A stretch of 64,000 nucleotides of DNA from Neomoorella thermoacetica (GTDB lineage: Bacteria > Bacillota > DSM-521 > Neomoorellales > Neomoorellaceae): assembly GCF_001875325.1 (NCBI RefSeq), contig NZ_MDDC01000006.1, positions 62,001 through 126,000 on the forward strand. The letters are read 5' to 3'. Shown here piece by piece: positions 16,940-26,363 of the stretch (position 1 is the stretch's first letter; every line of letters starts with the position of its first letter). The notes beneath the pieces are model-generated. The model saw only the letters and a program-made list of their open reading frames with translations. It was not told where the DNA came from and searched no databases. The position numbers and the translations under genes are program-made.

Positions 16940-17665
16940 ATGCTGAAGCTTAAAAGCTGGCCCCTCTCCCTGACGGTCGTTTTCCTGGTTTTGGGCCTCC
17001 TCCTGTCGTTACAATTCCGTACCCAGAGGCTCCTGGCAAGCTCCCTGGAAGCCCAGAAAACCACCGACCTGATAACCATGTGGAAAAACCTGAGTACCAA
17101 ACGGAACCAGCTCCAGGGGGAGATCGCCCAGCTGCAACAACAACTCTTTACCTTAAAGACAAATTCCAGCCAGAGCAGCGAAGCGGAAACCTCCATGGAA
17201 AAGGAAATGGCCCGCCTGCAAATGAATACCGGCCTGGCGGCCGTCAAGGGACCCGGGATAACGGTAACTATTACCGGGGACGCGCCCCTGCTCTACTACG
17301 ACTTGGTGGACCTGGTCAATGAGCTCTGGGCTTCCGGGGCCGAAGCCATCGCCGTCAACGACCACCGTATCAGCGCTTATACTATCATCAGCGACCAGCA
17401 GGATGGCCCCCGCAATTATATTACCATTGACGGCCAGAGGCTCCTCTACCCAATTGTCATCAAAGCCATCGGCGATCCCCAGACCCTGGATAAGGGCCTG
17501 ACCTTTACCGGCGGCCTCATTGATAACCTCAATAACCTCTATAAAATCTACCCCATCGTAAAAAAGGAGCAAGATTTGCAGTTGCCGGCAACCTCCCTGC
17601 CCGCCTGGCACTACGCCAAACCCGCCCCGCCTCCCGCTCCTGCCGGAGATCAAAACGGAAAGTAA
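16940..17665 (+). CDS. DUF881 membrane-anchored protein (second of two)
   Basis: This 241-residue paralogue of the preceding protein has the same layout: signal anchor (LTVVFLVLGLLLSLQF), a coiled coil at about 40-90, then the DUF881 domain with LAAVKGPGITVTITG, DLVNELWASGAEAIAVNDHR and YPIVIKAIGDP. The ATG at 16940 follows the upstream TAA without a gap, with AGGAGG ending 10 bases before it. The two proteins could pair through their coiled coils, which is inference from the tandem arrangement. A strong terminator follows. No enzymatic motif is visible in either copy, so a structural or scaffold role in the envelope is the simplest guess. Confidence 0.88.
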   Translation: MLKLKSWPLSLTVVFLVLGLLLSLQFRTQRLLASSLEAQKTTDLITMWKNLSTKRNQLQGEIAQLQQQLFTLKTNSSQSSEAETSMEKEMARLQMNTGLAAVKGPGITVTITGDAPLLYYDLVDLVNELWASGAEAIAVNDHRISAYTIISDQQDGPRNYITIDGQRLLYPIVIKAIGDPQTLDKGLTFTGGLIDNLNNLYKIYPIVKKEQDLQLPATSLPAWHYAKPAPPPAPAGDQNGK

Positions 17666-17693
17666 CCCTTCGCCCTTCGGCCCCTGCCAGTAA

Positions 17694-17735
17694 CGAAGCC
17701 AGGCCGCACGGTGCCTGGCTTCGACTTTATTTTTG
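17694..17735 (+). terminator. Terminator after the DUF881 genes
   Basis: An 11-bp perfect stem, CGAAGCCAGGC (17694-17704) with GCCTGGCTTCG (17713-17723), is followed by ACTTTATTTTT. It is only 14 bases from the end of the convergent cimA gene and may serve both sides. Confidence 0.85.
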
Positions 17736-17748
17736 AAGGCCGCTTTAG

Positions 17749-19350
17749 CTAATAAGGTTCACAGGGGGCTGCCGCCCGCTTATTTAACTTCTGCTGTTGT
17801 TTAAGGAGGGCGTACTCCATACTGTCCAGAAGGGCCTCCCAGCTGGCTTCGATAATATTGGTGGAGACGCCGACAGTATTCCAGGAATTGCTGCCGTCCC
17901 GGGATTCAATGAGTACCCTGACGCGGGCGCTGGTGGCGTCCTTTTCATCAAGGACGCGTACCTTGTAGTCAGTCAGGCGCATGTGCCGAATAGCCGGGAA
18001 TACTTCTTCCAGGGCTTTCCGCAGGGCGTTATCCATGGCGTTTACAGGGCCGTTGCCTTCGGCGGCCGTATGGACCACCTGGTCGCCCACCCGCAGCTTG
18101 ACTATGGCTTCCGATATGGCCTCCTGCCCGGCCCTCTTTTCTACCAGGGCTTTGACATACTCGACTTCAAACTGTTGCCGGTATTCGCCCGTCGTCTTCC
18201 GCAGGAAAAGCTCCAGGGAGGCATCGGCTCCCTCGAACTGGTAGCCCTGGCGTTCCAGTTCCTTGATTCCCTCTATGATGCCTCGTTCCCGCTCCGGGTT
18301 CAGCTCCAGCCCCATCTCCTCCGCTTTGCAGCGCAGGTTGCTGGCCCCGGCCTGGTCAGACATTAACACCCGCCGCTCGTTGCCTACAAGCTGGGGCCGG
18401 ATATGCTCGTAGGTATCGGGTGCCTTCAATACTGCGCTGACGTGGATACCGCCTTTATGGGCAAAGGCGCTGTAGCCGACAAAGGGCTGGTTGCCGGCAG
18501 GTACCACATTGGCAATCTCGCTGACATAACGGGAGACTTCCGTGAGGAAGGCCAGTTGTCCCGGCGGCAGGCACTGGTAGCCCATCTTGAGTTCCAGGTT
18601 GGGTATTACCGAACACAGGTCAGCGTTGCCGCAGCGCTCGCCAAAGCCGTTGATGGTACCCTGGACCTGGCGGCACCCGGCGGTCACGGCCGCCAGGGTG
18701 TTGGCTACGGCCAGGTTGCCGTCGTTATGGGTGTGAATACCCACCGGCACCTGGATCTCCTGGCGTACCCTGGCCACCGCCTCCTCAACTTCCCAGGGCA
18801 GGCAACCGCCATTGGTGTCACACAGGACAATCCAGCTGGCCCCGGCCTTTGCTGCCGCCTTCAGGGTTTCCAGGGCATAATCCGGGTCGGCCTTGTAGCC
18901 GTCAAAAAAGTGCTCGGCGTCATAAATCACTTCCAGGCCCTGGTCCACCAGGAAGGCCACGCTGTCGCTGATCATGACCAGGTTTTCCGCCAGGGTGGTT
19001 CCCAGGGCTGCCGTGACATGAAGATTCCAGGACTTACCGAAGATAGCGGCCACCTTTACCCCGGCACGCTTGATGGCCAGCAGGTTGGCGTCCTCAGCGG
19101 CGGCCTGGCCGGGCTTGCGGGTACGGCCGAAGGCTACCAGCCTGGCCTGGCGCCAGCTGACCTCCCGGGCCCGGAGGAAAAACTCCATATCCTTGGGATT
19201 GGCCCAGGGCCAGCCGCCCTCAATATAATCTACGCCCAGCCAGTCCAGGCGGGCGGCAATCTTCAGCTTATCCTCTACCGACAGGCTGATGCCCTCGCCC
19301 TGGCTGCCATCCCGGAGGGTGGTATCGTAGATAAGGATCTTATCGGCCAT
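17749..19350 (-). CDS. cimA: (R)-citramalate synthase
   Basis: CimA condenses pyruvate with acetyl-CoA to citramalate, the threonine-independent entry to isoleucine. The 533-residue protein has the LeuA-like TIM barrel with YDTTLRDGSQGEGISLSVED (Arg and Asp bind pyruvate and metal), then VGIHTHNDGNLAVANTL with the metal-binding histidines, and a C-terminal LeuA-dimer regulatory domain (about 420-520) ending in STNIIEASWEALLDSM. The sequence near the substrate site, GGWPWANPKD, is typical of citramalate rather than isopropylmalate synthases. ATG 19350 begins the conserved MADKILIYD; longer frames overlap leuB. It is the last gene of the operon and depends on LeuCDB for the following steps, which act on both pathways. 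Confidence 0.94.
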   Translation of the reverse strand: MADKILIYDTTLRDGSQGEGISLSVEDKLKIAARLDWLGVDYIEGGWPWANPKDMEFFLRAREVSWRQARLVAFGRTRKPGQAAAEDANLLAIKRAGVKVAAIFGKSWNLHVTAALGTTLAENLVMISDSVAFLVDQGLEVIYDAEHFFDGYKADPDYALETLKAAAKAGASWIVLCDTNGGCLPWEVEEAVARVRQEIQVPVGIHTHNDGNLAVANTLAAVTAGCRQVQGTINGFGERCGNADLCSVIPNLELKMGYQCLPPGQLAFLTEVSRYVSEIANVVPAGNQPFVGYSAFAHKGGIHVSAVLKAPDTYEHIRPQLVGNERRVLMSDQAGASNLRCKAEEMGLELNPERERGIIEGIKELERQGYQFEGADASLELFLRKTTGEYRQQFEVEYVKALVEKRAGQEAISEAIVKLRVGDQVVHTAAEGNGPVNAMDNALRKALEEVFPAIRHMRLTDYKVRVLDEKDATSARVRVLIESRDGSNSWNTVGVSTNIIEASWEALLDSMEYALLKQQQKLNKRAAAPCEPY

Positions 19351-19354
19351 TCTC

Positions 19355-20428
19355 TTATCCCTCTTCCAGCTCCCGCCGGACGAGTTGCCCCATTTCGGCG
19401 GTACCCACCAGCTGGGTTCCCGGGACATAGAGGTCCGGGGTCCGGTAGCCCCTGGCCAGGACCCTGCCTACGGCCGCCTCGACGGCTGCCGCCGCCTGGT
19501 CCATTTTAAAGGAATATTTCAGCATCATGGCTGCCGAGAGGATGGTCGCCAGGGGATTGGCCTTCTGCTGGCCGGCAATGTCCGGTGCCGAGCCGTGGCA
19601 GGGTTCATAGAGGGCCACGGCACCGCCGATGCTGGCCGAGGGCAACATGCCAATGGAACCCGTCAGGACGGAAGCCTGGTCGCTCAGGATATCGCCAAAG
19701 GTATTCTCGGTCACAATTACGTCAAACTGGGCCGGGCGGCGCACCAGCTGCATGGCGCAGTTGTCGACATACATGTGCTCCACCGTTACCTCGGGGAACT
19801 CGCCTTTAATATCCTCAACCGTATCCCGCCACAGGCGCGAGGTGGTGAGGACGTTGGCCTTGTCGACGCTGGTCAGGTGGCAGCGCCGCTGGCGGGCTAT
19901 GGCAAAGGCCAGCCGGACGATGCGTTCAATCTCCGCCCTGGAGTAATACATGGTATCATAGGCCATTTCCCCCCCGGCGGTCTGCTCCCGTTTCTTGGCG
20001 CCGAAGTAAAGCCCCCCCGTCAGTTCCCGGACGATAATCAGGTCGGTGCCGGTGACTATTTCCTTCTTCAGAGGCGAGGCCTCCACCAGGGAATCATAGA
20101 GAAAAGCCGGGCGCAGGTTGGCATAAAGGCCAAGTTCTTTACGCAGAGGCAGCAGGGCTGCCGTCTCCGGGCGCTCTGCCGGGGGCAGGGTATCCCATTT
20201 CGGACCGCCTACCGCCCCCAGGAGCACGGCATCGCTCTGGCGGCAGAGTTCCAGGGTCTCCGGCGGCAGGGCTATCCCCCGGGTATCGATGGCAGCGCCG
20301 CCTACCAGCGCTTCGGTGAACTGGAATTCAATACCAGCCCGGCGGCTGACTGCCTCCAGGACCTTGACGGCCTCGGGGACGATCTCCGGGCCGATACCAT
20401 CCCCGGGCAGGACAGCAATTTTATACAC
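19355..20428 (-). CDS. leuB: 3-isopropylmalate dehydrogenase
   Basis: LeuB oxidises and decarboxylates 3-isopropylmalate (and, in the citramalate route, methylmalate) with NAD. The 357-residue protein opens with [19 protein letters not shown]. It shows the substrate arginines and the catalytic tyrosine in [14 protein letters not shown] and [18 protein letters not shown], the metal-binding aspartates in [19 protein letters not shown], and the NAD-binding [20 protein letters not shown]. The GTG at 20428 lies inside the end of leuD (8-base overlap). All features are intact and of normal length. Confidence 0.97.
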   Translation of the reverse strand: MYKIAVLPGDGIGPEIVPEAVKVLEAVSRRAGIEFQFTEALVGGAAIDTRGIALPPETLELCRQSDAVLLGAVGGPKWDTLPPAERPETAALLPLRKELGLYANLRPAFLYDSLVEASPLKKEIVTGTDLIIVRELTGGLYFGAKKREQTAGGEMAYDTMYYSRAEIERIVRLAFAIARQRRCHLTSVDKANVLTTSRLWRDTVEDIKGEFPEVTVEHMYVDNCAMQLVRRPAQFDVIVTENTFGDILSDQASVLTGSIGMLPSASIGGAVALYEPCHGSAPDIAGQQKANPLATILSAAMMLKYSFKMDQAAAAVEAAVGRVLARGYRTPDLYVPGTQLVGTAEMGQLVRRELEEG

Positions 20429-20921
20429 CGGTCTTCACCTTCCTGGCCACGTAAGGCATCAGCCCCCCGGCGGCAATGAGTTCCTGCATAAAGGGCGGGA
20501 AAGGGGCCACCGGGTAGGTCTCGCCCCTGGTGAGGTTGACTATTTCTCCCTTCCCGGCGTCGATCTTTACCTCGTCACCGGCCCTGATCCCCGCCGCTGC
20601 CTCCGGGGACTCGAAAATGGGCAGGCCGATGTTGATGGCGTTACGGTAGAAGATGCGGGCGAAGGAAGCGGCGATGACCGCCGCCACCCCGGCGGCCTTG
20701 ATAGCTACCGGTGCGTGTTCCCGGGAACTGCCGCAGCCGAAGTTTTTACCGGCAACGATTATCTCCCCGGCCTGCACCCGGCGGGCAAAGGTAGGGTCGG
20801 CGTCTTCCATGCAGTGGCGGGCCAGCTCCCCGGGGTCGGTGGTATTTAAATACCGCGCCGGGATGATGGCGTCGGTGTCGATGTCGTTGCCGAAGGTGTG
20901 GCACTTGCCTGCTATAAGCAT
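20421..20921 (-). CDS. leuD: 3-isopropylmalate dehydratase small subunit
   Basis: LeuD is the swivelling small subunit that, with LeuC, isomerises 2- to 3-isopropylmalate (or citramalate to methylmalate). The 166-residue protein is the short thermophile/archaeal type. It contains [16 protein letters not shown] and the substrate loop [17 protein letters not shown] 20921 follows GCGGAGGATG. It is separated from leuC by a 246-base spacer, which is unusual since leuC and leuD normally touch. It overlaps leuB by 8 bases. Confidence 0.96.
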   Translation of the reverse strand: MLIAGKCHTFGNDIDTDAIIPARYLNTTDPGELARHCMEDADPTFARRVQAGEIIVAGKNFGCGSSREHAPVAIKAAGVAAVIAASFARIFYRNAINIGLPIFESPEAAAGIRAGDEVKIDAGKGEIVNLTRGETYPVAPFPPFMQELIAAGGLMPYVARKVKTGV

Positions 20922-21167
20922 CTAGATCATCCTCCGCAAATACTTCTCATACCGGTATTCTTCCGGGTGGAGTCCGGGTGGGATGGGTTCCCTCCAGGCG
21001 CTGGTTGAGCCCTTATACAATTCCTCGCTTCGCAGGCCTCGGGCGCGGGTAAACCCGGCCCTTCGGGCCTCAAAAAAGGTGGCCGCGCTTTTGCCCCGGC
21101 CTGCTCCGCCCCTGATACTCAAGGCGCAAAGGCGCCTTCCGGGAACCTGCCCCACCTCTTACTTCCC
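20922..21167. other. GC-rich leuC-leuD spacer with hairpins
   Basis: This 246-base stretch interrupts two genes that are usually adjacent. It has several inverted repeats: GGCGC/GCGCC near 21123-21137, CGGGTAAACCCG near 21046-21057 and GGCC/GAGGCC elements around it. A 77-codon frame on the minus strand (20922-21155) spans it with no homology I recognise. I treat it as a likely insertion of repeat-like DNA or a structured RNA spacer. Confidence 0.4.
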
Positions 21168-22430
21168 TTAAACCACTTCCTCAGGGGCGGCGATGCGGCC
21201 TTTGACAGCGCTGGCAGCGGCTACTGCCGGTCCGGCGAGATAAACTTCGCTCTCCGGATGGCCCATGCGGCCGACGAAGTTGCGGTTGGTGGTGGCCAGG
21301 GCCCGCTCGCCCCGGGCCAGGATACCCATGTGCCCCCCCAGGCAGGGGCCGCAGGTGGGGGTGGAGACGGCCGCCCCGGCTTCGATAAAGACGTTGATGA
21401 GCCCTGCCTCCAGGGCGGCGGCGTAGATCTTCTGGGTGCCGGGAATGACAATAAGCCTGACCTCGGGGTGGACTTTATGGCCCTTCAGTATCGCCGCCGC
21501 CACCTGCAGGTCTTCCAGGCGGCCGTTGGTGCAGCTGCCGAGGACTACCTGGTCGATTTTGATGTCCCCTATTTCCCTTACGCTCCTGGCGTTCTCCGGC
21601 AGGTGGGGCAGGGCTACCTGGAGTTCGATCTTACTGGCGTCGATGTCTATCTCCTGATTGTAACGGGCGTCCGGGTCGCTCTGGTAGAGGTGGTAGTCGC
21701 GTTTAAGGCGGCCTTGAATATAAGCCAGGGTCTTTTCATCTACCGGGAAGATGCCGTTCTTGCCCCCGGCTTCAATGGCCATGTTGGCCATGGTAAAGCG
21801 GCCGTCCATGGAGAGGGCTTCAATGGTCTCACCCGTGAACTCCATGGCCATGTACCGGGCACCGTCGACGCCGACCCGGCCGATGGTGTAGAGGATGAGG
21901 TCTTTGCCGCCGACCCAGGGCTGGAGCTTACCGTGGTAGCGGAAGAGGATGGTCTCCGGGACTTTGAACCAGCACTCGCCGGTGGCCATGGCGGCGGCGA
22001 GGTCCGTGGAGCCGACGCCGGTGGCGAAGGCCCCGAGGGCCCCGTAGGTGCAGGTGTGGGAGTCGGCGCCGATAACCAGGTCCCCGGGGCCGACCAGGCC
22101 GGCCTCGGGCAAGAGGCAGTGCTCGATGCCCATGCGGCCGATTTCAAAGTAGTTGGTGAGCCCCTGCTCCCGGGCGAATTCCCGTAAGACTTTGGCCTGA
22201 TCGGCGGACTTGATATCCTTGGCCGGGGTGAAGTGGTCCGGTACCAGGACGACCCGCTCCGGGTCGAAGACTTTTTTCATCCCGAGCTTTTTAAACTCCT
22301 GGATGGCCAGGGGGGCGGTGATGTCGTTCCCCAGGGCCAGGTCGACCCTGGCGTTGATTAGCTGGCCCGGCTCTACATGATCGAGGCCGGCGTGGGCGGC
22401 CAGGATCTTTTCGGTAATGGTCATGCCCAT
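21168..22430 (-). CDS. leuC: 3-isopropylmalate dehydratase large subunit
   Basis: LeuC carries the [4Fe-4S] cluster for dehydration and rehydration of isopropylmalate. The 420-residue protein is the HacA/archaeal-like LeuC type. Cluster ligands are the cysteine of [15 protein letters not shown] and the pair in [14 protein letters not shown]. Upstream signatures include [20 protein letters not shown]. The ATG at 22430 follows GAGGAATAGCC; an in-frame ATG two codons on (22424) is possible. It is downstream of leuA after a spacer with repeat-like sequence. Confidence 0.97.
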   Translation of the reverse strand: MGMTITEKILAAHAGLDHVEPGQLINARVDLALGNDITAPLAIQEFKKLGMKKVFDPERVVLVPDHFTPAKDIKSADQAKVLREFAREQGLTNYFEIGRMGIEHCLLPEAGLVGPGDLVIGADSHTCTYGALGAFATGVGSTDLAAAMATGECWFKVPETILFRYHGKLQPWVGGKDLILYTIGRVGVDGARYMAMEFTGETIEALSMDGRFTMANMAIEAGGKNGIFPVDEKTLAYIQGRLKRDYHLYQSDPDARYNQEIDIDASKIELQVALPHLPENARSVREIGDIKIDQVVLGSCTNGRLEDLQVAAAILKGHKVHPEVRLIVIPGTQKIYAAALEAGLINVFIEAGAAVSTPTCGPCLGGHMGILARGERALATTNRNFVGRMGHPESEVYLAGPAVAAASAVKGRIAAPEEVV

Positions 22431-22599
22431 GGCTATTCCTCGCTCTCACAAATACTTCTATCCGGAATATGCCCCGCTCCTGTAGAACCTGCTCACAGGT
22501 TCGGGTGAGGCATGGGGCGGGGGCGGCTTATTTTATCCCTTTGTTTCACCTACCGGCTGCAGGACATATTCCTTTGATGGCACTCTATCCAGTTCGGTT
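22431..22599. other. leuA-leuC spacer with possible repeat
   Basis: No gene is visible. AGAACCTGCTCACAGGTTC is an inverted repeat (stem GAACCTG/CAGGTTC). It is followed by GGGTGAGGCATGGGGCGGGG, which resembles the minus strand of the repeat flank at about 53831-53846. Confidence 0.4.
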
Positions 22600-24153
22600 C
22601 TACTGGGCCGTACTGGCCTGCTGCAGGTTTTCTTCCCCTACCTCGTAAACCACCTTATTGATGGCGTTCAAGTAAGCGCGGGCACTGGCTTCCAGGACGT
22701 CGGTGCTGATACCGCGACCTATGAAGACCCGCCCATCGTACTCAATCTTTACCGTTACCTCGCCTACGGCGTCCTTGCCGCCAGTGACGGCATTGAGGTT
22801 GTAAGATTTGAGGCAAACCGGGATTCGGGTTAGCTTATCGATGGCCTTGAAGGCGGCGTCTACCGGGCCTTCACCGCAGGCGGCCTCTTCCTTTAATTCT
22901 TCACCCACCCGGATACCCATGGTGGCTGTGGGCACCACCCGGTTGCCGGTAGAGATATGAATATGCTCCAGGACGAATTTCTCCGGGATGTGCTTGACTT
23001 CGTGCTCGACGATGGCCTCCAGGTCGCGGTCGCTGATTTCTTTCTTGCGGTCGGCCAGTTCTTTAAAGCGGGCGAAGGCCTTATCCAGCTCGGCCTCCGT
23101 AAGCTTAAAGCCCAGTTCCTCCAGACGGCTACGCAGGGCGTGGCGGCCGGAGTGCTTGCCCAGGAAAATATTATTCTGGACCAGGCCGATCATGGCCGGA
23201 TTCATGATTTCGTAGGTAGTCCGCTCTTTCAGGACCCCGTCCTGGTGGATGCCGGACTCATGGGTGAAGGCGTTCTTGCCGACAATGGCTTTATTGTACT
23301 GGACGGGCATGCCCGTCAGGCTGCTGACCAGTTTGCTGGTACGGTAGATCTCCTCGGTGACGATGCCCGTCCGGCAGCCGTAGTAATCCCGCCGGGTATA
23401 AAGGGCCATAATCACTTCCTCCAGGGCGGCATTTCCTGCCCTTTCGCCAATGCCATTGATGGCCCCCTCTACCTGCAGGGCGCCGTTCTCAATGGCCGCC
23501 AGGGAGTTGGCCACGGCCAGGCCCAGATCGTTATGGCAGTGAACGCTGATCCGGACTTTATCAATACCCGGCACTCGCTGCCGGATCTGGCTGATCAGGC
23601 GGCCGAACTCCTCGGGGGTAGCGTAGCCCACGGTATCCGGGATATTAAGAACGGTAGCCCCGGCCTCAATGGCCGTGGCCAGGACCTGGCAGAGAAAATC
23701 CAGGTCGCTCCGGACAGCATCCTCCGGGGAAAACTCAATATCCTGGCAGTAACCCCTGGCCCGGGCCACTCCCCGCCGGACAGCCTCCAGGACCTCTTGC
23801 CGGCTCATCCGCAGTTTGTATTTCAGGTGGATATCGGAAGTGGCAATAAAGACGTGGATCCGCGGCTTTTGGGCCTCCTGGAGGGCTTCCCAGGCGCGGT
23901 CGATATCCCGGTCGTTCATCCGGGCCAGTCCGGCGATGACCGGCCCCTCCACTTCTCGAGCCACGGCCCGGACGGCCTCAAAGTCCCCGGGGGAGGCAAT
24001 GGGAAACCCGGCTTCAATGACATCGACCCCCAGCCGGGCCAGCTGGCGGGCGATCTCCAGCTTTTCCTGGATATTGAGGCTTACCCCCGGCGACTGTTCG
24101 CCGTCACGCAGTGTCGTGTCGAAAATATAGATCCGCTTGCTAGTATCTGCCAA
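22600..24153 (-). CDS. leuA: 2-isopropylmalate synthase
   Basis: LeuA condenses 2-oxoisovalerate with acetyl-CoA, committing carbon to leucine. The 517-residue protein has the barrel motif [17 protein letters not shown] with the general-base arginine and metal aspartate, then [20 protein letters not shown] with the metal histidines, and [18 protein letters not shown]. The C-terminal 130 residues form the leucine-binding allosteric domain ([19 protein letters not shown]). The start is a TTG at 24153 after AGGAAGG. An ATG at 24160 is in another frame. It follows the second ilvB by 25 bases. Confidence 0.97.
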   Translation of the reverse strand: MADTSKRIYIFDTTLRDGEQSPGVSLNIQEKLEIARQLARLGVDVIEAGFPIASPGDFEAVRAVAREVEGPVIAGLARMNDRDIDRAWEALQEAQKPRIHVFIATSDIHLKYKLRMSRQEVLEAVRRGVARARGYCQDIEFSPEDAVRSDLDFLCQVLATAIEAGATVLNIPDTVGYATPEEFGRLISQIRQRVPGIDKVRISVHCHNDLGLAVANSLAAIENGALQVEGAINGIGERAGNAALEEVIMALYTRRDYYGCRTGIVTEEIYRTSKLVSSLTGMPVQYNKAIVGKNAFTHESGIHQDGVLKERTTYEIMNPAMIGLVQNNIFLGKHSGRHALRSRLEELGFKLTEAELDKAFARFKELADRKKEISDRDLEAIVEHEVKHIPEKFVLEHIHISTGNRVVPTATMGIRVGEELKEEAACGEGPVDAAFKAIDKLTRIPVCLKSYNLNAVTGGKDAVGEVTVKIEYDGRVFIGRGISTDVLEASARAYLNAINKVVYEVGEENLQQASTAQ

Positions 24154-24178
24154 GAAGCATCGACCTTCCTCTAAAAAA

Positions 24179-25861
24179 TTATTCCGGAAGAATCATCTCG
24201 TCCAGGGCCGCCCCTTCCGGGACCATGGGGTATACTATCTCCTCGGGACTGATCAGGCACTCTATCAGGGTCAGGCGGTCGTTGCCCATGGCCCGGGCCA
24301 GGACGGGCACCACCTCTTCCTGCTTACTTATACGTAACCCCTCGGCCCCGTAGCACTCCGCCAGGCGGACGAAGTCGGGATTGCCGGTAAACTCGATGGC
24401 GGTATACTGGCGTTCATAGTAAAAGTGCTGCAGCTGGCGCACCATGGCCAGGCTGTGGTTATTGAAGAGTAAAATCTTCAAGGGCAAACCCTGCTCCCTG
24501 GCTGTGCCCAGTTCCGCCATGCTCATCTGGAAGCTGCCGTCGCCGGTTATCAGCCACACCTGTTTATCCGGCCGGGCCAGGACGGCGCCCACGGCTGCCG
24601 GCAGGCCGTAGCCCATGGTTCCCAGGCCACAGGACGAAATGAAGGTGCGGGGCTCTGTAAAACCGTAAAAGAGGGCTGCCCACATCTGGTGCTGGCCGAC
24701 GTCGGTAGTAATAATCGCCTGGCCGCGGGTCATCTCCCCCAGGCGCTCGATTACCCACTGGGGCCGCACCTCGCCGCCGCGGCCGTAGGTCAGGGGGTAG
24801 AGGTTACGCAGTTCTTTAATCCGCTTCAGCCAGGGGCCGTGCCCGGCTGGTTCCACCAGGGGCAGGAGTTCCTTCAGGATACAGCTGATATCGCCTACCA
24901 GGGGCAAATCCACCCGGACGTTTTTGCCGATTTCCGCCGGGTCAATATCCACGTGGGCAATCCTGGCCCGGGGCGCGAACTTCTCCAGGGCTCCCGTCAC
25001 CCGGTCGTCAAAGCGTACCCCCAGGCCCATCAGGAAGTCGCACTCCATGAGGGCATGGTTGGCGCAGGGCTTGCCATGGAGGCCGACCATACCTAAGGAT
25101 AGGGGGTTATCCTCGGGAAAGGAACCCAGCCCCGTGAGGGAGGTGACTACCGGTATCTGGAGCTTTTCTACTATCTGGCGCAAATAATCCTCGGCCCGGG
25201 AAACCTGCACCCCGCCCCCGGCGAAGATTAAAGGCCGCTCGGCCTCGCCTAAGCTTCGCGCCAGGGCGCGAAGCTGGCCCGGGTGACCCTGGTAGGTGGG
25301 TTTGTAACCTCGCAGCTCTACCCTGTCGGGTACCGGTGCCCGGCAGGGGGCCAGGGCCACATCCTTGGGTATATCTACCAGCACCGGTCCCGGGCGGCCG
25401 GTGCTGGCAATGTAGAAGGCCTCCTTGACGATACGGGGTAATTCCTCCACGTCCTTGACCAGGTAATTATGCTTGGTAATGGGTATGGTAATGCCCGTAA
25501 TGTCGGTTTCCTGGAAAGCATCGCTACCCACCATCCGCGTCGGGACCTGGCCGGTGAAGATAACCACCGGCACGGAATCCATATAGGCGGTGGCAATCCC
25601 GGTTACCAGGTTGGTCGCACCCGGACCCGAGGTGGCAAAGCAGACACCCGTCCTGCCGCTGGTGCGGGCATAACCGCTGGCGGCATGGACGGCGTTCTGC
25701 TCCTGGCGAACCAGGATATGGCGGATGGGCGTCCGGGCCAGTTCGTGATAGAGGGGCAATACCGCCCCGCCGGGATAACCGAAGACCAGTTCCACGCCCT
25801 CGTCCAGGAGGGCCTCGATCACTGCCCTGGCTCCAGTGCGGCCGCTATTCCCCTGTGCCAT
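24179..25861 (-). CDS. ilvB: Acetolactate synthase large subunit (second copy)
   Basis: This 560-residue ThDP enzyme makes acetolactate or acetohydroxybutyrate. Its N-terminal domain has the catalytic glutamate in [18 protein letters not shown] (Glu about 54), where the usual family form is RHEQGA. The FAD-like domain is about 190-340, and the ThDP motif [12 protein letters not shown] is near 440, ending in the usual 30-residue NN pattern. It overlaps the end of ilvN by 17 bases and precedes leuA. It shares the fold and about half the residues with the other large subunit at 26360-28057. Both may use the single IlvN between them. The QEQN change suggests altered regulation or substrate preference, which is inference. 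Confidence 0.94.
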   Translation of the reverse strand: MAQGNSGRTGARAVIEALLDEGVELVFGYPGGAVLPLYHELARTPIRHILVRQEQNAVHAASGYARTSGRTGVCFATSGPGATNLVTGIATAYMDSVPVVIFTGQVPTRMVGSDAFQETDITGITIPITKHNYLVKDVEELPRIVKEAFYIASTGRPGPVLVDIPKDVALAPCRAPVPDRVELRGYKPTYQGHPGQLRALARSLGEAERPLIFAGGGVQVSRAEDYLRQIVEKLQIPVVTSLTGLGSFPEDNPLSLGMVGLHGKPCANHALMECDFLMGLGVRFDDRVTGALEKFAPRARIAHVDIDPAEIGKNVRVDLPLVGDISCILKELLPLVEPAGHGPWLKRIKELRNLYPLTYGRGGEVRPQWVIERLGEMTRGQAIITTDVGQHQMWAALFYGFTEPRTFISSCGLGTMGYGLPAAVGAVLARPDKQVWLITGDGSFQMSMAELGTAREQGLPLKILLFNNHSLAMVRQLQHFYYERQYTAIEFTGNPDFVRLAECYGAEGLRISKQEEVVPVLARAMGNDRLTLIECLISPEEIVYPMVPEGAALDEMILPE

Positions 25862-26363
25862 TACCGCTGGCCTCCATTCCCCTGGTCTTCGCTCCCCGGA
25901 GCATGGCGATCTTACCTGTCCGGACTACCTCCCGGATGCCGAAGGGTCGCAGGGAGTTCTCGATGGCGTCGATCTTATCGGCGTCGCCGGTAGCCTCTAT
26001 AATCAGGCTGTTACGGGCAATATCGACGATCCGGGCCCGGAAGATATCGACAATCTGCATAATCTCTCCCCGCACGGAAGGGTCGGCGTTTACTTTAATA
26101 AGGATCAGTTCCCGCCCGACATAGGGATCATTGGTGATGTCGCTGATCTTGATGACATCTATGAGCTTGTTGAGCTGTTTGCCGACCTGTTCGATGATCT
26201 GCTCGTCGCCGTCAACGACAATAGTCATGCGGGAAATAGCAGGATTTTCGGTACGGCCTACAGCCAGGCTGTCGATGTTATAACCCCGGCGACTGAAAAG
26301 GCCGGCCACCCGGCTCAGGACGCCGGGACGGTTTTCCACCAGGACTGAAAGGGTGCGCTTCAT
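25845..26363 (-). CDS. ilvN: Acetolactate synthase small (regulatory) subunit
   Basis: IlvN is the ACT-domain subunit that activates the large subunit and confers valine inhibition. The 172-residue protein starts [20 protein letters not shown], the ACT domain with the valine-binding region [17 protein letters not shown]. The C-terminal domain follows after about residue 80 ([20 protein letters not shown]). ATG 26363 overlaps the ilvB stop by 4 bases, and its own end overlaps the next ilvB. It is thus sandwiched between two catalytic subunits, an uncommon order. Confidence 0.96.
   Translation of the reverse strand: MKRTLSVLVENRPGVLSRVAGLFSRRGYNIDSLAVGRTENPAISRMTIVVDGDEQIIEQVGKQLNKLIDVIKISDITNDPYVGRELILIKVNADPSVRGEIMQIVDIFRARIVDIARNSLIIEATGDADKIDAIENSLRPFGIREVVRTGKIAMLRGAKTRGMEASGNGTGE

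Noticed and set aside
18403-20479. Two long plus-strand frames opposite cimA and leuB
   Set aside because: Both are shadows of intact enzymes, with low-complexity Gly/Gln/His products.
20922-21155. 77-codon frame filling the leuC-leuD spacer
   Set aside because: It has no clear ribosome site, an Arg/Gly-rich product and many hairpins; more likely non-coding.
21258-22187. 309-codon plus-strand frame opposite leuC
   Set aside because: Antisense shadow of leuC, with no start signal.
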